Below, piece after piece: positions 1-7,934 of a stretch of DNA of 10,037 nt. The stretch is taken from the NCBI GenBank assembly GCA_029934265.1, contig JAOZMN010000087.1, positions 1-10,037 on the forward strand. Direction: 5' to 3'. Below the pieces are notes generated by a model. It ran no database searches. It was given only the letters and a program-made list of their open reading frames with translations, and was not told the DNA's origin. The first letter of the stretch is position 1, and each line of letters starts with the position of its first letter. The position numbers were made by a program, and so were the translations under genes. Origin of the DNA: Bacteroidales bacterium (lineage in GTDB: Bacteria > Bacteroidota > Bacteroidia > Bacteroidales > JAADGE01).

Positions 1-3000
1 ATTCAGGTACTTTTTCCGCCGGAGATAAAATAATGCTTTCCGAAAGTTCATCTACAACTTGTGCGGGACGTTCAAATATGGTAGTGATAACAGATAAGCC
101 GGCAAAACCGACAACTCCCACAGGACTAACTACTCTCTGTGAAAATTCTGCAAATACAGATTATCTTACAATTAACGACCCGCTTGCAACTTCCTATATA
201 TGGTCGATACCTGTTGCCGCAGGAGTAATTACCGGAAATTCTATAACCGGAACCGTTGATTGGATAAATACCTATACAGGGACAACAAATATAACAGTTA
301 CGGCAAGTAATGCTTGCGGTAATTCTACTTCTGATGCACTTAGCGTAACAGTTAATCCGGCAACTATAATTACTGTACAACCGGTTGGAGAAACAAAATG
401 TGAAGAAGATACTAAGATATTTTCAATAACGGCAACAGGGTCGAATAATAATTTTCAATGGTATTTTAACAACTCTCAAATTTCAGGAGCAACTTCAAAT
501 ACTTATGATTTGGGAACTCTGAATTTATCCGAAGCCGGAAATTATTATTGTTGGGTTGTCGGCGATTGCGGAGGTACAATTAAAAGCAATACAGCTTCAC
601 TTGTAGTTACTCCCAAAACAACAGTAACTACACAGCCGGTCGATGACAGCAAATGTGTCGGTGATTCAAAAACATTTTCTGTTACGGCTACCGGTTCAAA
701 TAATAATTTTCAATGGTATTTTGATAATTCTTCTATTGCAGGAGCAACATTAAATACGTATGATATTCCAAGTGTAGCATTGGAAGACGACGGTAGTTAT
801 TATTGCTGGGTTTCCGGAGATTGTGGTACGGTTACTACTAATACGGTTTCTTTTCTTGTTAAGAAAACAACAGCTGTTACGACACAGCCAAGCAGTGAAA
901 CAAAATGTGTTGGAACGTCCAAAACATTTACGGTTGTTGCAGATGGTTACAATATTTCTTATCAATGGTATTATGGCGGAACAGCTGTTTCCGGAGCAAC
1001 ATCAAGTACATATACTATCGCAAGTATAGACTTGTCCGATGATGGAAGTTATTATTGTATAGTTTCCGGTGATTGCAATAATGTTACAAGTAATACCGCT
1101 GTGCTGACAGTTAATCCGCTTACAAATATAACTACACAGCCGGTATCGGAAAGTAAATGCTTAACTGATTCCAAAACCTTTTCAGTTGTTGCTGACGGGG
1201 CAAATAAAAATTATCAGTGGTATTTTACCGGAGTACCAATAGCCGGAGCAACATCTGACTCTTATTCAATAGCATCTGTTGCCGCAATAAATGCCGGAGA
1301 TTATTATTGTATAGTTTCAAGTGATTGCGGAACTAACCAAACAAGTAATAATGCAACATTAACAGTTCTTGATAATACAGCAATAACAACTGAACCGGCA
1401 TCTGTTTCCGCTTGTGCGGGAACAGATGATCAATTCTCGATTATTGCCGTGGGTGATAATTTATCTTATGAATGGAAGCAAGATGCAACAGTTGTCGGAA
1501 CAAATTCCGGCACACTTGATTTACTTGCCGTAGATACATTAAAAGCCGGCTTGTATTCATGTACGGTAACGGGAACTTGTGGAAATCTTACAAGTAATAC
1601 AGCACAATTAACAGTATTAATAAAACCTGTAATTACAAAACAACCTGTTTCCGGACAATACTGTAAAGGAGACACGGCAACTTTTAGTGTTACGGCAACA
1701 GATGTAGGTGCAATTTCATATATTTGGGTAAAAGATGATACAGATATTGCCCCCATAGGAGCATCGACATTAAATAATTCATTTACAACAGTAGTATCTT
1801 CTACCTCCACAGGAAATTACAAATGTAAGGCAACAGGAAATTGTGGAGTAACGCTGAGTGATACAGCTGTAATAACGATGTATGACCCTGCAACTGCAAT
1901 AAATCCGACTGCCTTGTACAGTATTTGTGCCGGTGAAAAGCAAACGATAACCGCAACAACTACAGGACGAGAGACTTTAAAATATTCATGGCAAAAAGAC
2001 AGTACCGATATAGCCGGAGAAACAGGAGTTTCTATTAGTGCAACTACTGCCGGAAGTTACAGACTAAGAGTAATTGACGGTTGTAACGATACTATTTTCG
2101 GAGAGGCTGTTATTTTAAAAGTACAGTCGCTCGATTCCACAAAACCTGTTGTCGGAAGTTCGGTCTGCTCGGGTAATGATGCGAATATAACAATAAGCAC
2201 TTCCGAGTCCGGAGTTTTATATACGGCAAGTCTTGCAGAAACAGCAATAGATACATTAACAGGAGACGGAAACGATAAAATTTTCACAGTAGCATCAGGA
2301 AAACTTATCGTAGGAGCAAATACATTCAAAATTACCGGAAAAATAAATAATTGCACTGTAAATTTGAAAGATGCAACAGTAACTGTAAATCCGAAACCCG
2401 CTTTTAAAAATATTACCGGAGATAATATTTGTGTTGAAGAAGATGCTGCTATTGTTATTCAAGCATCGGAAACAAATATCGAATATTCCGTATTTATTGA
2501 AAGTACGCCGGTAGCAACGGCAACAGGAACAGGCAACGATTTAGAAGTTCCGATTGGTTATGCTTATTTGGAAGAAGGAGCAAATAATGTCAGTGTTTCT
2601 TCCAAAGATACAGTTACCAAGTGTAGTTCCGATACGAGTTCAACAAGTTCGATATTTGTGGCAACTTATCCGAATGTAGATTTAATTGTAGAAGATATTG
2701 ATGTATGTATCGGTAGAAAAGTTACATTAAAAATTGAAGATGCCCAAGACGATGTAACATATATATTGTACAGAAACGGAATATTAACCGGCGATTCAAT
2801 ATCCGGAACAAATTATTTGGAATTTTCGATAAATTCTGAAGAGTCCGCAATATACAGCATATATGCAAAAAATAGGGCAAATTGCAATAAGATGCTTACA
2901 GATTCGTCATCAATAACGGCATCTGTCTGTGATTTAATAATACCGAAAGGCTTTTCGCCAAACAACGACGGCATTAACGATATATTTTTTATAAAAGGAT

Positions 3001-3212
3001 TGGACAGATACCCAAAAGCATCACTGATTATAATAAATCGTTGGGGAAATAAAGTATTTGAAGAAAGGAGGTATAAAAATGCTTGGGACGGAGTTGCAAC
3101 AAAAGGGGTAGTTGTCGGCGATAAAAACTTACCGGTAGGGACTTATTATTATATATTGAAGAAAAATGACGGGACGGACCCGTTAAGAGGCAATTTCTTT
3201 TTGAGCAGATAG
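1..3212 (+). CDS. Giant Ig-like/PKD-like repeat surface protein with type B T9SS C-terminal domain (5' partial)
   Basis: This is the C-terminal part of a very large secreted, adhesin-like protein. The reading frame (codons from position 3) is open to the left edge, so the ATG at 33 is internal and the true start lies outside the window. In order it shows the end of one domain, a PKD-like domain (about 126-356), seven Ig-like modules of about 84 residues (about 360-2129), three further beta-rich modules, each with a Cys near its start (about 2130-2930), and a C-terminal domain from about 2940. That last domain begins PKGFSPNNDGINDIF and contains INRWGNKVFE, the pattern of the gliding-motility-associated CHU_C domain (TIGR04131 type), the type B signal for type IX secretion. 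Known family members such as SprB are exported and displayed on the cell surface. The PorP/SprF-like gene downstream supports this. Ligand and exact role are unknown; adhesion or gliding is inference. Confidence 0.92.
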   Translation, partial: SGTFSAGDKIMLSESSSTTCAGRSNMVVITDKPAKPTTPTGLTTLCENSANTDYLTINDPLATSYIWSIPVAAGVITGNSITGTVDWINTYTGTTNITVTASNACGNSTSDALSVTVNPATIITVQPVGETKCEEDTKIFSITATGSNNNFQWYFNNSQISGATSNTYDLGTLNLSEAGNYYCWVVGDCGGTIKSNTASLVVTPKTTVTTQPVDDSKCVGDSKTFSVTATGSNNNFQWYFDNSSIAGATLNTYDIPSVALEDDGSYYCWVSGDCGTVTTNTVSFLVKKTTAVTTQPSSETKCVGTSKTFTVVADGYNISYQWYYGGTAVSGATSSTYTIASIDLSDDGSYYCIVSGDCNNVTSNTAVLTVNPLTNITTQPVSESKCLTDSKTFSVVADGANKNYQWYFTGVPIAGATSDSYSIASVAAINAGDYYCIVSSDCGTNQTSNNATLTVLDNTAITTEPASVSACAGTDDQFSIIAVGDNLSYEWKQDATVVGTNSGTLDLLAVDTLKAGLYSCTVTGTCGNLTSNTAQLTVLIKPVITKQPVSGQYCKGDTATFSVTATDVGAISYIWVKDDTDIAPIGASTLNNSFTTVVSSTSTGNYKCKATGNCGVTLSDTAVITMYDPATAINPTALYSICAGEKQTITATTTGRETLKYSWQKDSTDIAGETGVSISATTAGSYRLRVIDGCNDTIFGEAVILKVQSLDSTKPVVGSSVCSGNDANITISTSESGVLYTASLAETAIDTLTGDGNDKIFTVASGKLIVGANTFKITGKINNCTVNLKDATVTVNPKPAFKNITGDNICVEEDAAIVIQASETNIEYSVFIESTPVATATGTGNDLEVPIGYAYLEEGANNVSVSSKDTVTKCSSDTSSTSSIFVATYPNVDLIVEDIDVCIGRKVTLKIEDAQDDVTYILYRNGILTGDSISGTNYLEFSINSEESAIYSIYAKNRANCNKMLTDSSSITASVCDLIIPKGFSPNNDGINDIFFIKGLDRYPKASLIIINRWGNKVFEERRYKNAWDGVATKGVVVGDKNLPVGTYYYILKKNDGTDPLRGNFFLSR
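360..2129 (+). repeat. Seven tandem Ig-like modules, about 250 bp each
   Basis: Module starts fall at about 360, 612, 861, 1113, 1368, 1617 and 1884, giving periods of 249-267 bp. The pattern is T-x-QP, then a Cys, F-S-V-x-A-x-G, Y/F-QW, GAT-S, an aspartate/glycine turn, YYC, G-D-C, and T-S-N-x-A-x-L-x-V. Modules 1 and 2 also match closely at DNA level: a 24-nt run at 444-467 recurs exactly at 699-722. Modules 5 to 7 are more diverged. The pattern matches the Ig-like repeats common in Bacteroidota surface proteins. Each of the first four modules carries three cysteines. Confidence 0.85.
2940..3209 (+). other. CHU_C / gliding-type C-terminal sorting domain (type B CTD)
   Basis: The last roughly 90 residues of the modular protein carry the landmarks of this domain: FSPNNDGINDIF at the start, a WGNKVFE strand, a NAWDG turn, the LPVGTYYYIL strand, and a short final strand ending in FFLSR. 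In the established T9SS literature this type B domain directs export across the outer membrane, and full function needs a PorP/SprF-family partner. The protein ends directly after the last strand, as is usual for these domains. Confidence 0.9.
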
Positions 3213-3246
3213 TAAAAATAATTATTTTATATTTTTTGAAATTACA

Positions 3247-3288
3247 ATAATTCACTAACGCATATTTTATTATGTATTAGTGAATTAT
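3247..3288 (+). terminator. AT-rich hairpin after the adhesin gene, possible terminator
   Basis: A perfect 12-bp inverted repeat (3247-3258 with 3277-3288) is extended inward, after one mismatch, by five more pairs (3260-3264 with 3271-3275, one of them G-T), leaving a six-base loop. It begins 35 nt after the adhesin stop codon. The stem is AT-rich and is followed only by a broken T/A tract, so it may be a weak rho-independent terminator or a 3'-end protecting structure. Confidence 0.45.
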
Positions 3289-3418
3289 AATTTATATGGC
3301 AATGAAAGAATTAGTATTTTATTTTAAAATAAAAAAAATATTATACTCGAAAACAAAGATTTATCTTTTTAGTTTCAAAAAAAATATTATTTTTGTCTGT
3401 AAATAAAGAGTTCGGTAT

Positions 3419-3521
3419 AAAAAGACCCTTAGGGTTTGGTTTAACAAAAACCAACAGATATAAGCATCTAATTTACAGGTCGTTACTTAAAACCCTAAGG
3501 GTCTGATTGCCGAAAATTACC
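3419..3521. repeat. Structured intergenic repeat, copy A
   Basis: This 103-nt element aligns without gaps to copy B (4680-4782), with 81 of 103 positions identical by hand count. Its arms form a perfect 15-bp inverted repeat (AGACCCTTAGGGTTT at 3423-3437 with its reverse complement at 3490-3504). Within it lies a 7-bp stem (3436-3442 with 3448-3454, loop AACAA), which shares two bases with the outer arm so the full lengths of both stems cannot form together. The 3' flank, beginning GATTGC, is conserved in both copies. It ends 160 nt before the PorP-like start codon. It could be a miniature mobile element, a REP-like repeat or an RNA-level regulatory structure; the sequence alone does not decide. 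Strand is undetermined. Confidence 0.75.
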
Positions 3522-3681
3522 ATTTTTATACCGGTCTCAATAAAGTTAGACTAAATTTTTGAATATTAAATTGAAAAATCCGGTTTTACAAAAGTATGTT
3601 GCATAATATCTTAATTGTTAGATGTTTATAACTATGGCTTTGTACCGAAAAATAGGGCGAAGACTTTAAAATACCTATCAA

Positions 3682-4614
3682 ATGAAACGAACTTTACTTG
3701 TTACTCTATTTGTAATTTTAATAATCCAAAGTACGGAAGCACAGCAAGATGCGATGTTTACGCATTATATGTTCAATACGCAGGCAATTAATCCTGCCTA
3801 TTCCGGAAGCAGGCAAGCACTCTCCGTAACAGGCTTGCACCGTTCGCAGTGGGTCGGATTTGACGACGCTCCCGTAATACAAACATTTACACTTAACAGT
3901 CCGATATTAAGCACAAAAACAGGATTAGGATTGTCATTTATTAATGATAAAGCCGGACCTTTGAAAAATACAGGTTTCAGTATTGATTTTGCATACCACA
4001 TGAAAGTCAGCAGAAAAGCCAAACTCGCTTTCGGACTAAAAGCAGGAATGAATATGGTATCGGCACCGCTTACCGAGTTGAAAATAACAGATGCCGATGA
4101 TATTGTTTTCCGGAGCAATATACAGAGTAAGATGTTACCGAATTTCGGTTTCGGTCTATATTATTATATGCCTAATTTTTATTTGGGACTTTCAGCACCT
4201 AAATTACTTGAAAATAATTTTGTAGATAATACTTCAACTTCAATTAATGAATTTTCAAACGAACAAAAACATTTTTATTTTATTGCAGGAACAGTATTTG
4301 ATATATCACGCAACATTAAATTAAAACCTACCACTTTTATAAAATACACACAATCAGCACCGATACAAGGAGATGTTACCGCAAGTTTTATTTTTAACGA
4401 AAAATTAATGCTCGGAGCAATGTTCCGAACAGGAGACGCTGTAGGAATACTCGCCGGTATTAATATTACAAACCAATTTACGGTAGGATATTCTTACGAT
4501 TGGTCTTATACAAACAAAACTTTTACGTATAATGCCGGCAGTCACGAAATAATGTTAAGATACGATTTTATTTTTGAAAATAAAAAAATGATACGTTCAC
4601 CAAGATACTTGTAA
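3682..4614 (+). CDS. PorP/SprF family type IX secretion outer-membrane protein
   Basis: The 310-residue product starts with a signal peptide (basic MKR, hydrophobic core, likely cleavage after TEA near residue 20). It is followed by the family's typical N-terminus, QQDAMFTHYMFNTQAINPAYSGSR, then HRSQWVGFDDAP, and alternating beta strands to the end, as expected for an outer-membrane beta-barrel. Length fits the PorP/SprF family (TIGR03519), usually about 300 residues. P. gingivalis PorP binds the PorK/N ring, and F. johnsoniae SprF is needed for surface delivery of SprB. Its place just downstream of a type B CTD gene suggests it is the partner of that protein. The start is the ATG before MKRTLL, which gives a proper signal peptide. 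I give no symbol because porP and a cargo-specific sprF paralogue cannot be told apart here. Confidence 0.93.
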   Translation: MKRTLLVTLFVILIIQSTEAQQDAMFTHYMFNTQAINPAYSGSRQALSVTGLHRSQWVGFDDAPVIQTFTLNSPILSTKTGLGLSFINDKAGPLKNTGFSIDFAYHMKVSRKAKLAFGLKAGMNMVSAPLTELKITDADDIVFRSNIQSKMLPNFGFGLYYYMPNFYLGLSAPKLLENNFVDNTSTSINEFSNEQKHFYFIAGTVFDISRNIKLKPTTFIKYTQSAPIQGDVTASFIFNEKLMLGAMFRTGDAVGILAGINITNQFTVGYSYDWSYTNKTFTYNAGSHEIMLRYDFIFENKKMIRSPRYL

Positions 4615-4679
4615 ATTTGGAATAAGTAATTGACTATTTTTGATTGTAGATTTATGATTTTGCCTGATTAATACAATGA

Positions 4680-4782
4680 AAAAAGACCATAAAGGTTTAA
4701 TTTAACAAAAAATAACAAATACAAATATCTTATTTACAGTAATTTATTTCAAACTCTAAAGGTCTGATTGCAGAAAAATACC
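4680..4782. repeat. Structured intergenic repeat, copy B (diverged)
   Basis: This is an ungapped 103-nt homologue of copy A, lying in the 255-nt gap between the PorP-like and OmpA-like genes and ending 87 nt before the latter's start. The outermost pairs of the 15-bp arm (AGACC / GGTCT) and its inner end are kept, while three central pairs are lost (4684-4698 with 4755-4769, 12 of 15 pairs including one G-T). The inner 7-bp stem keeps six pairs, and one G-C pair of copy A has become A-T, which is a compensatory change. The remaining gap sequence (4615-4679 and 4783-4869) is AT-rich with nothing else I can identify. Confidence 0.7.
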
Positions 4783-4869
4783 GTACACATATTATAGTAT
4801 TTTGAAAGAATACGTAAAAATATTAAAACAAACAGAAGTCTGAAATTAATAAATTCATAACTTAAAAAG

Positions 4870-7074
4870 ATGAGAAAAAGTATAATAATAACAATTTTAG
4901 CGTTAATTATTTTTCACGGTGTTTCATTCTCACAAGATGCGGAGACCAAAAAAATAGAAGAATACTATGAAGAATATAATTATTATAAATATATCGAAAA
5001 ATTTGAAAATATAGAAAACAGAACAGCAGAAGCTAATAGAAAACTTGCTGAAAGTTACTTCTATACCGGAGATTATAAAAAATGTGAAGAAATTTATGCA
5101 GACTTGGTCGTTTCGCAAGAAAAAACAAATGAAGACGTATATAATTATGCCTACATATTGGCAATGAATGAAAAATACGAAGATGCAAGTAAGTGGATGG
5201 AAACATATAATCGGATAAATAAATCTGACAGTCGAGGTCAAAACTATGTTTCACAAAGTAAATTACTCAAAAAATTACTTGTCGATAAAGAACAATTTAA
5301 GGTTAAAAGTTTAAATATAAATTCAAAACACGCCGATTTCGGTATTGCATATTTTAAAGATAAAATAGTATTTGTTTCAACACGAGAGAAAGTAAAACCT
5401 GTAAGAAGAAGGTGGAATTGGAATAAATTACCGTTTCTTTCAATGTACATCGCAACGCCGGATAAAAGTAACGAGCTGACAGAGTTAAAAGAATTTAATA
5501 TTACTTCAAATATTAAATTTCATGAAGGTCCTGTTACGTTCAATAAGTCCGGAACTTATGCCGTTTTTACAAGAAATAATTATAAACAAAAAAGCAGTGC
5601 CGGTGTTACCAAACTTCAACTTATAGGAATAGAGAACAAAGAGGGTAGGTGGGTTAACGAAAAAGTATTGACTTTTAACAGTAAAGAATATTCATGTGCA
5701 CAAGCCTGCTTGTCGGCGGACGGAAAAACTCTGTATTTTGTGTCGGATATGCCCGGAGGCAAAGGCGAAAATGATATTTATATTACAAAAATGACTGATA
5801 GCGGTACATGGGCAACTCCCGAAAATATTAGCTCAATTAATACGGAAGGTGATGAAATGTTTCCGTTTATACATGAAAGCGGCAGGTTTTTCTACTCTTC
5901 CGACGGACGTTTCGGCTTGGGTGGGCTCGATATTTTTATGGCAGATGTAAAAAATGGAAATATTGAAAATGTAACAAATCTCGGAGTACCGGTAAACAGT
6001 AGCCATGATGATTTTTCATTTGTACTTGATTCCGTAATGCAATTCGGATATTTTGCATCTAATCGTGCCGGCGGAAAAGGAAACGATGATATATATTCGT
6101 ATAAATTACTCAAACCATTCATTGAAGAAAAATTGATTGCAGGTGTTACAAAAGATATGAGCGAAAATATCATTACCGATGCAAAAGTTACAATATATGA
6201 TGATAAAGATAATATTTTAGAAACTTTGATTTCCGATGAAAACGGAAAATTTAATTTTACGGCGGAGGTTGATAAAACCTATAAATTTATTTCGGAAAAA
6301 GAAACTTACCTTAACGGAAATTCGCAGGTAACAACTTCCGGAGAAGAAAAAACTTTTAATACCGAGTTGATAATGGACACCGACAAAGGACTTTCAATTT
6401 ATTGTCTTGTTACGGAAAAGGGAACAGGAACAAAACTTGCAGATGTCGATATAACTGTAATAGATAATTCAAATTGGCAAAAATACAAAGTAAAAACTTC
6501 GGAACTCGGCGAATATATTGAAGAATTGACTACCTATAAAGTAAATGACAGTGTAAGTTTCGATTTTAAATTCGAGAAAGAGGGTTATATCGGGACAAAA
6601 GTTGATTTTAACAAAAAACTTGACCGTAAAGGACAATATAAATTACTCGGCAAGCTTGCTGCTGTTGAACTTGAAAAAATAGATGTGGGAACCGACCTTG
6701 CTACTGATATTACTTTCAATGCTATATATTTTGATTACGAAAAATATAATATCAGAAAAGATGCCGGACAAGAACTCGATAAGATTGTAAAAATAATGAA
6801 CGATAATCCCAAAATGGAAGTTGAACTTGCCTCACATACAGATTGTCGAGGTGCAGATATTTACAATTTGAAATTATCGGACAGAAGAGCCAAAGCTACG
6901 GCAAATTATATTAAAAAGAGAATAACCAAACCTACAAGAATAAAAGGAAAGGGTTATGGTGAAACTAAATTGAAGGTAAAATGTAACTGTGATAAAAAAG
7001 CAAGTGATGCTTGTACCGAAGAACAACACCTACAAAACAGGAGAACAGAATTTATAATTACTAAAATGAAATAA
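4870..7074 (+). CDS. PorE-like OmpA-family protein: TPR, beta-propeller, regulatory-like domains, OmpA C-terminus
   Basis: The 734-residue product has a signal peptide (MRKSIIITIL..., likely cleaved after FS near residue 21, no lipobox) and TPR-like helices (about 22-135, including AESYFYTGDYKKCEEIYADL). A PD40/WD40-like beta-propeller follows (about 145-415) with repeated LYFVSD.PGGKGENDIY, FFYSSDG..GLGGLDIF and YFASNR.GGKGNDDIY blades. Two carboxypeptidase-regulatory-like beta domains come next (about 423-500 and 508-595). The C-terminus is an OmpA-like peptidoglycan-binding domain (about 607-734) with the SHTDCRG motif (Asp658) and LSDRRA (Arg673), the residues that usually hold diaminopimelate. 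This order matches P. gingivalis PorE, a T9SS periplasmic protein, and similar flavobacterial proteins next to SprF homologues. It probably links the outer-membrane complex to the cell wall. A cysteine cluster (KCNCDKKASDAC) precedes the terminal QNRRTEF. Confidence 0.92.
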   Translation: MRKSIIITILALIIFHGVSFSQDAETKKIEEYYEEYNYYKYIEKFENIENRTAEANRKLAESYFYTGDYKKCEEIYADLVVSQEKTNEDVYNYAYILAMNEKYEDASKWMETYNRINKSDSRGQNYVSQSKLLKKLLVDKEQFKVKSLNINSKHADFGIAYFKDKIVFVSTREKVKPVRRRWNWNKLPFLSMYIATPDKSNELTELKEFNITSNIKFHEGPVTFNKSGTYAVFTRNNYKQKSSAGVTKLQLIGIENKEGRWVNEKVLTFNSKEYSCAQACLSADGKTLYFVSDMPGGKGENDIYITKMTDSGTWATPENISSINTEGDEMFPFIHESGRFFYSSDGRFGLGGLDIFMADVKNGNIENVTNLGVPVNSSHDDFSFVLDSVMQFGYFASNRAGGKGNDDIYSYKLLKPFIEEKLIAGVTKDMSENIITDAKVTIYDDKDNILETLISDENGKFNFTAEVDKTYKFISEKETYLNGNSQVTTSGEEKTFNTELIMDTDKGLSIYCLVTEKGTGTKLADVDITVIDNSNWQKYKVKTSELGEYIEELTTYKVNDSVSFDFKFEKEGYIGTKVDFNKKLDRKGQYKLLGKLAAVELEKIDVGTDLATDITFNAIYFDYEKYNIRKDAGQELDKIVKIMNDNPKMEVELASHTDCRGADIYNLKLSDRRAKATANYIKKRITKPTRIKGKGYGETKLKVKCNCDKKASDACTEEQHLQNRRTEFIITKMK

Positions 7075-7093
7075 GATTGTAAAATATTCAATT

Positions 7094-7165
7094 TTGCCAA
7101 AGTTAAGTAAATAGTATTTTACTGATTATTAGGATATTGTAATCTTTCAGAAAGAACTTTGGTAA
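7094..7165 (+). other. Long-range inverted repeat after the OmpA-like gene
   Basis: TTGCCAAAGTT (7094-7104) can pair with AACTTTGGTAA (7155-7165), ten Watson-Crick pairs and one G-T. The intervening stretch can itself fold through AGTAAA and TTTACT. It starts 20 nt after the stop at 7074. No T-tract follows directly, so it could be a 3'-UTR structure rather than a terminator, or chance in AT-rich DNA. Confidence 0.3.
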
Positions 7166-7228
7166 AGTTTTATCATACAATATTGAGTGGATACAAATTT
7201 TTAAAATTTGGTATGTCTTGTTTGGTAT

Positions 7229-7255
7229 AAAGTCGATTTTTGTATCGGCTTTTTT
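7229..7255 (+). terminator. Intrinsic terminator between the OmpA-like gene and yigZ
   Basis: An 8-bp stem (AAAGTCGA at 7229-7236 with TCGGCTTT at 7245-7252, one G-T pair) with an 8-nt loop runs into a T-run at 7250-7255. Placement and polarity suit termination of transcription coming from the OmpA-like gene. It lies upstream of the start I choose for yigZ. Confidence 0.55.
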
Positions 7256-7303
7256 ATAAATAGAATTCAAGTAAGTAGTGTAATTTTTTTATTTAATCTA
7301 CAG

Positions 7304-7909
7304 ATGTTACTGTCAGACCAATACAAAACAATAAAAAAAAGTTCTGAAGGCTTTTTTAAAGACAGAGGCAGTAAATTTTACGCTTTTGCATTTCCTGTCG
7401 AAAACTCCGAAGAGATTGCAAACCAAAGAGCTTTATTAAGAAAAAAATTTTATGATGCACGCCATCATGTTTACGCATATCGACTCGGACAAGGCGACAA
7501 TAATGCAATGGCAAGTGATGATGGAGAACCTTCAAATTCGTCAGGACCGCCGATTTTGGGAAAAATACGTTCGTACGAGCTTACAAATATTTTGATAGTG
7601 ATTGTTCGTTATTTCGGCGGAACAAAACTCGGAATACCCGGTCTGATAAACGCATATCGAACCGCTGCGGAAGAGGCAATTAACAATACGGTAATTATCG
7701 TAAAAACATTAAAGAAAAAACTTATCGTAAAATACGAATATCCTTTAATGAATGCAGTAATGAGAACAATAAAAGACAATAAATTGGAAATTGAAAAACA
7801 AGATTTTGCTCTCGATTGCAAAATAACTTTAAATATAAGAGAGAGTGATTACGATAAAATTTATGAAATTTTCAATAATATTTATGGAGTAGAAATAAAT
7901 AAAATATGA
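7304..7909 (+). CDS. yigZ: YigZ / IMPACT (UPF0029) family protein
   Basis: The 201-residue product matches the YigZ family in length (E. coli YigZ is about 204) and in motifs: ARHHVYAYRLG (residues 52-62), a DDGEPS block followed by GPPIL (72-85), and the hallmark RYFGGTKLGIPGL (102-114). The N-terminal UPF0029/Impact domain covers about residues 15-125, and a DUF1949-like domain follows at about 135-195. The frame is open upstream to an ATG at 7208. I prefer 7304 because the extra 32 residues are not part of the family and would span the terminator hairpin at 7229-7255. The eukaryotic homologue IMPACT regulates GCN2; the bacterial function is not firmly established, though nucleic-acid or ribosome-associated roles have been suggested. 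NSSGPPIL replaces the more common GTAG-type loop. It is probably a housekeeping gene unconnected with its neighbours. Confidence 0.9.
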   Translation: MLLSDQYKTIKKSSEGFFKDRGSKFYAFAFPVENSEEIANQRALLRKKFYDARHHVYAYRLGQGDNNAMASDDGEPSNSSGPPILGKIRSYELTNILIVIVRYFGGTKLGIPGLINAYRTAAEEAINNTVIIVKTLKKKLIVKYEYPLMNAVMRTIKDNKLEIEKQDFALDCKITLNIRESDYDKIYEIFNNIYGVEINKI

Positions 7910-7934
7910 AAATCAAGGTGTTTATTTCGTACAC

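Larger units (their letters stand above)
3213..3681. other. 469-nt gene-free region between adhesin and PorP-like gene
   Basis: No convincing coding sequence is present on either strand. The region holds, in order, the hairpin at 3247-3288, an AT-only palindrome (3317-3334), the structured repeat copy A (3419-3521) flanked by a further inverted repeat (3413-3423 with 3523-3533), and an AT-rich leader before the PorP-like gene. I looked for a TTG / TAnnTTTG promoter ahead of the start at 3682 and found only imperfect matches, so I do not call one. Confidence 0.7.

Noticed and set aside
33..35. ATG at 33 as the start of the adhesin gene
   Set aside because: The frame continues upstream to position 3 with sequence typical of a preceding beta domain, and no signal peptide follows the ATG.
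126..2356. Several minus-strand and alternative-frame open frames inside the adhesin gene
   Set aside because: They follow the repeat periodicity of the adhesin, have Cys/Ile/Asn-rich or Ser/Val-rich low-complexity products without recognisable domains, and overlap a clearly coding frame.
3317..3334. Perfect 18-nt A/T palindrome
   Set aside because: It is made only of A and T in very AT-rich intergenic DNA, so chance explains it.
3419..3521. CRISPR or telomere-like reading of the CCCTAAGGG-containing repeat
   Set aside because: There are only two copies, more than a kilobase apart with a gene between, no spacers, and no tandem CCCTAA array. The motif is simply a near-palindrome in the arm of an inverted repeat.
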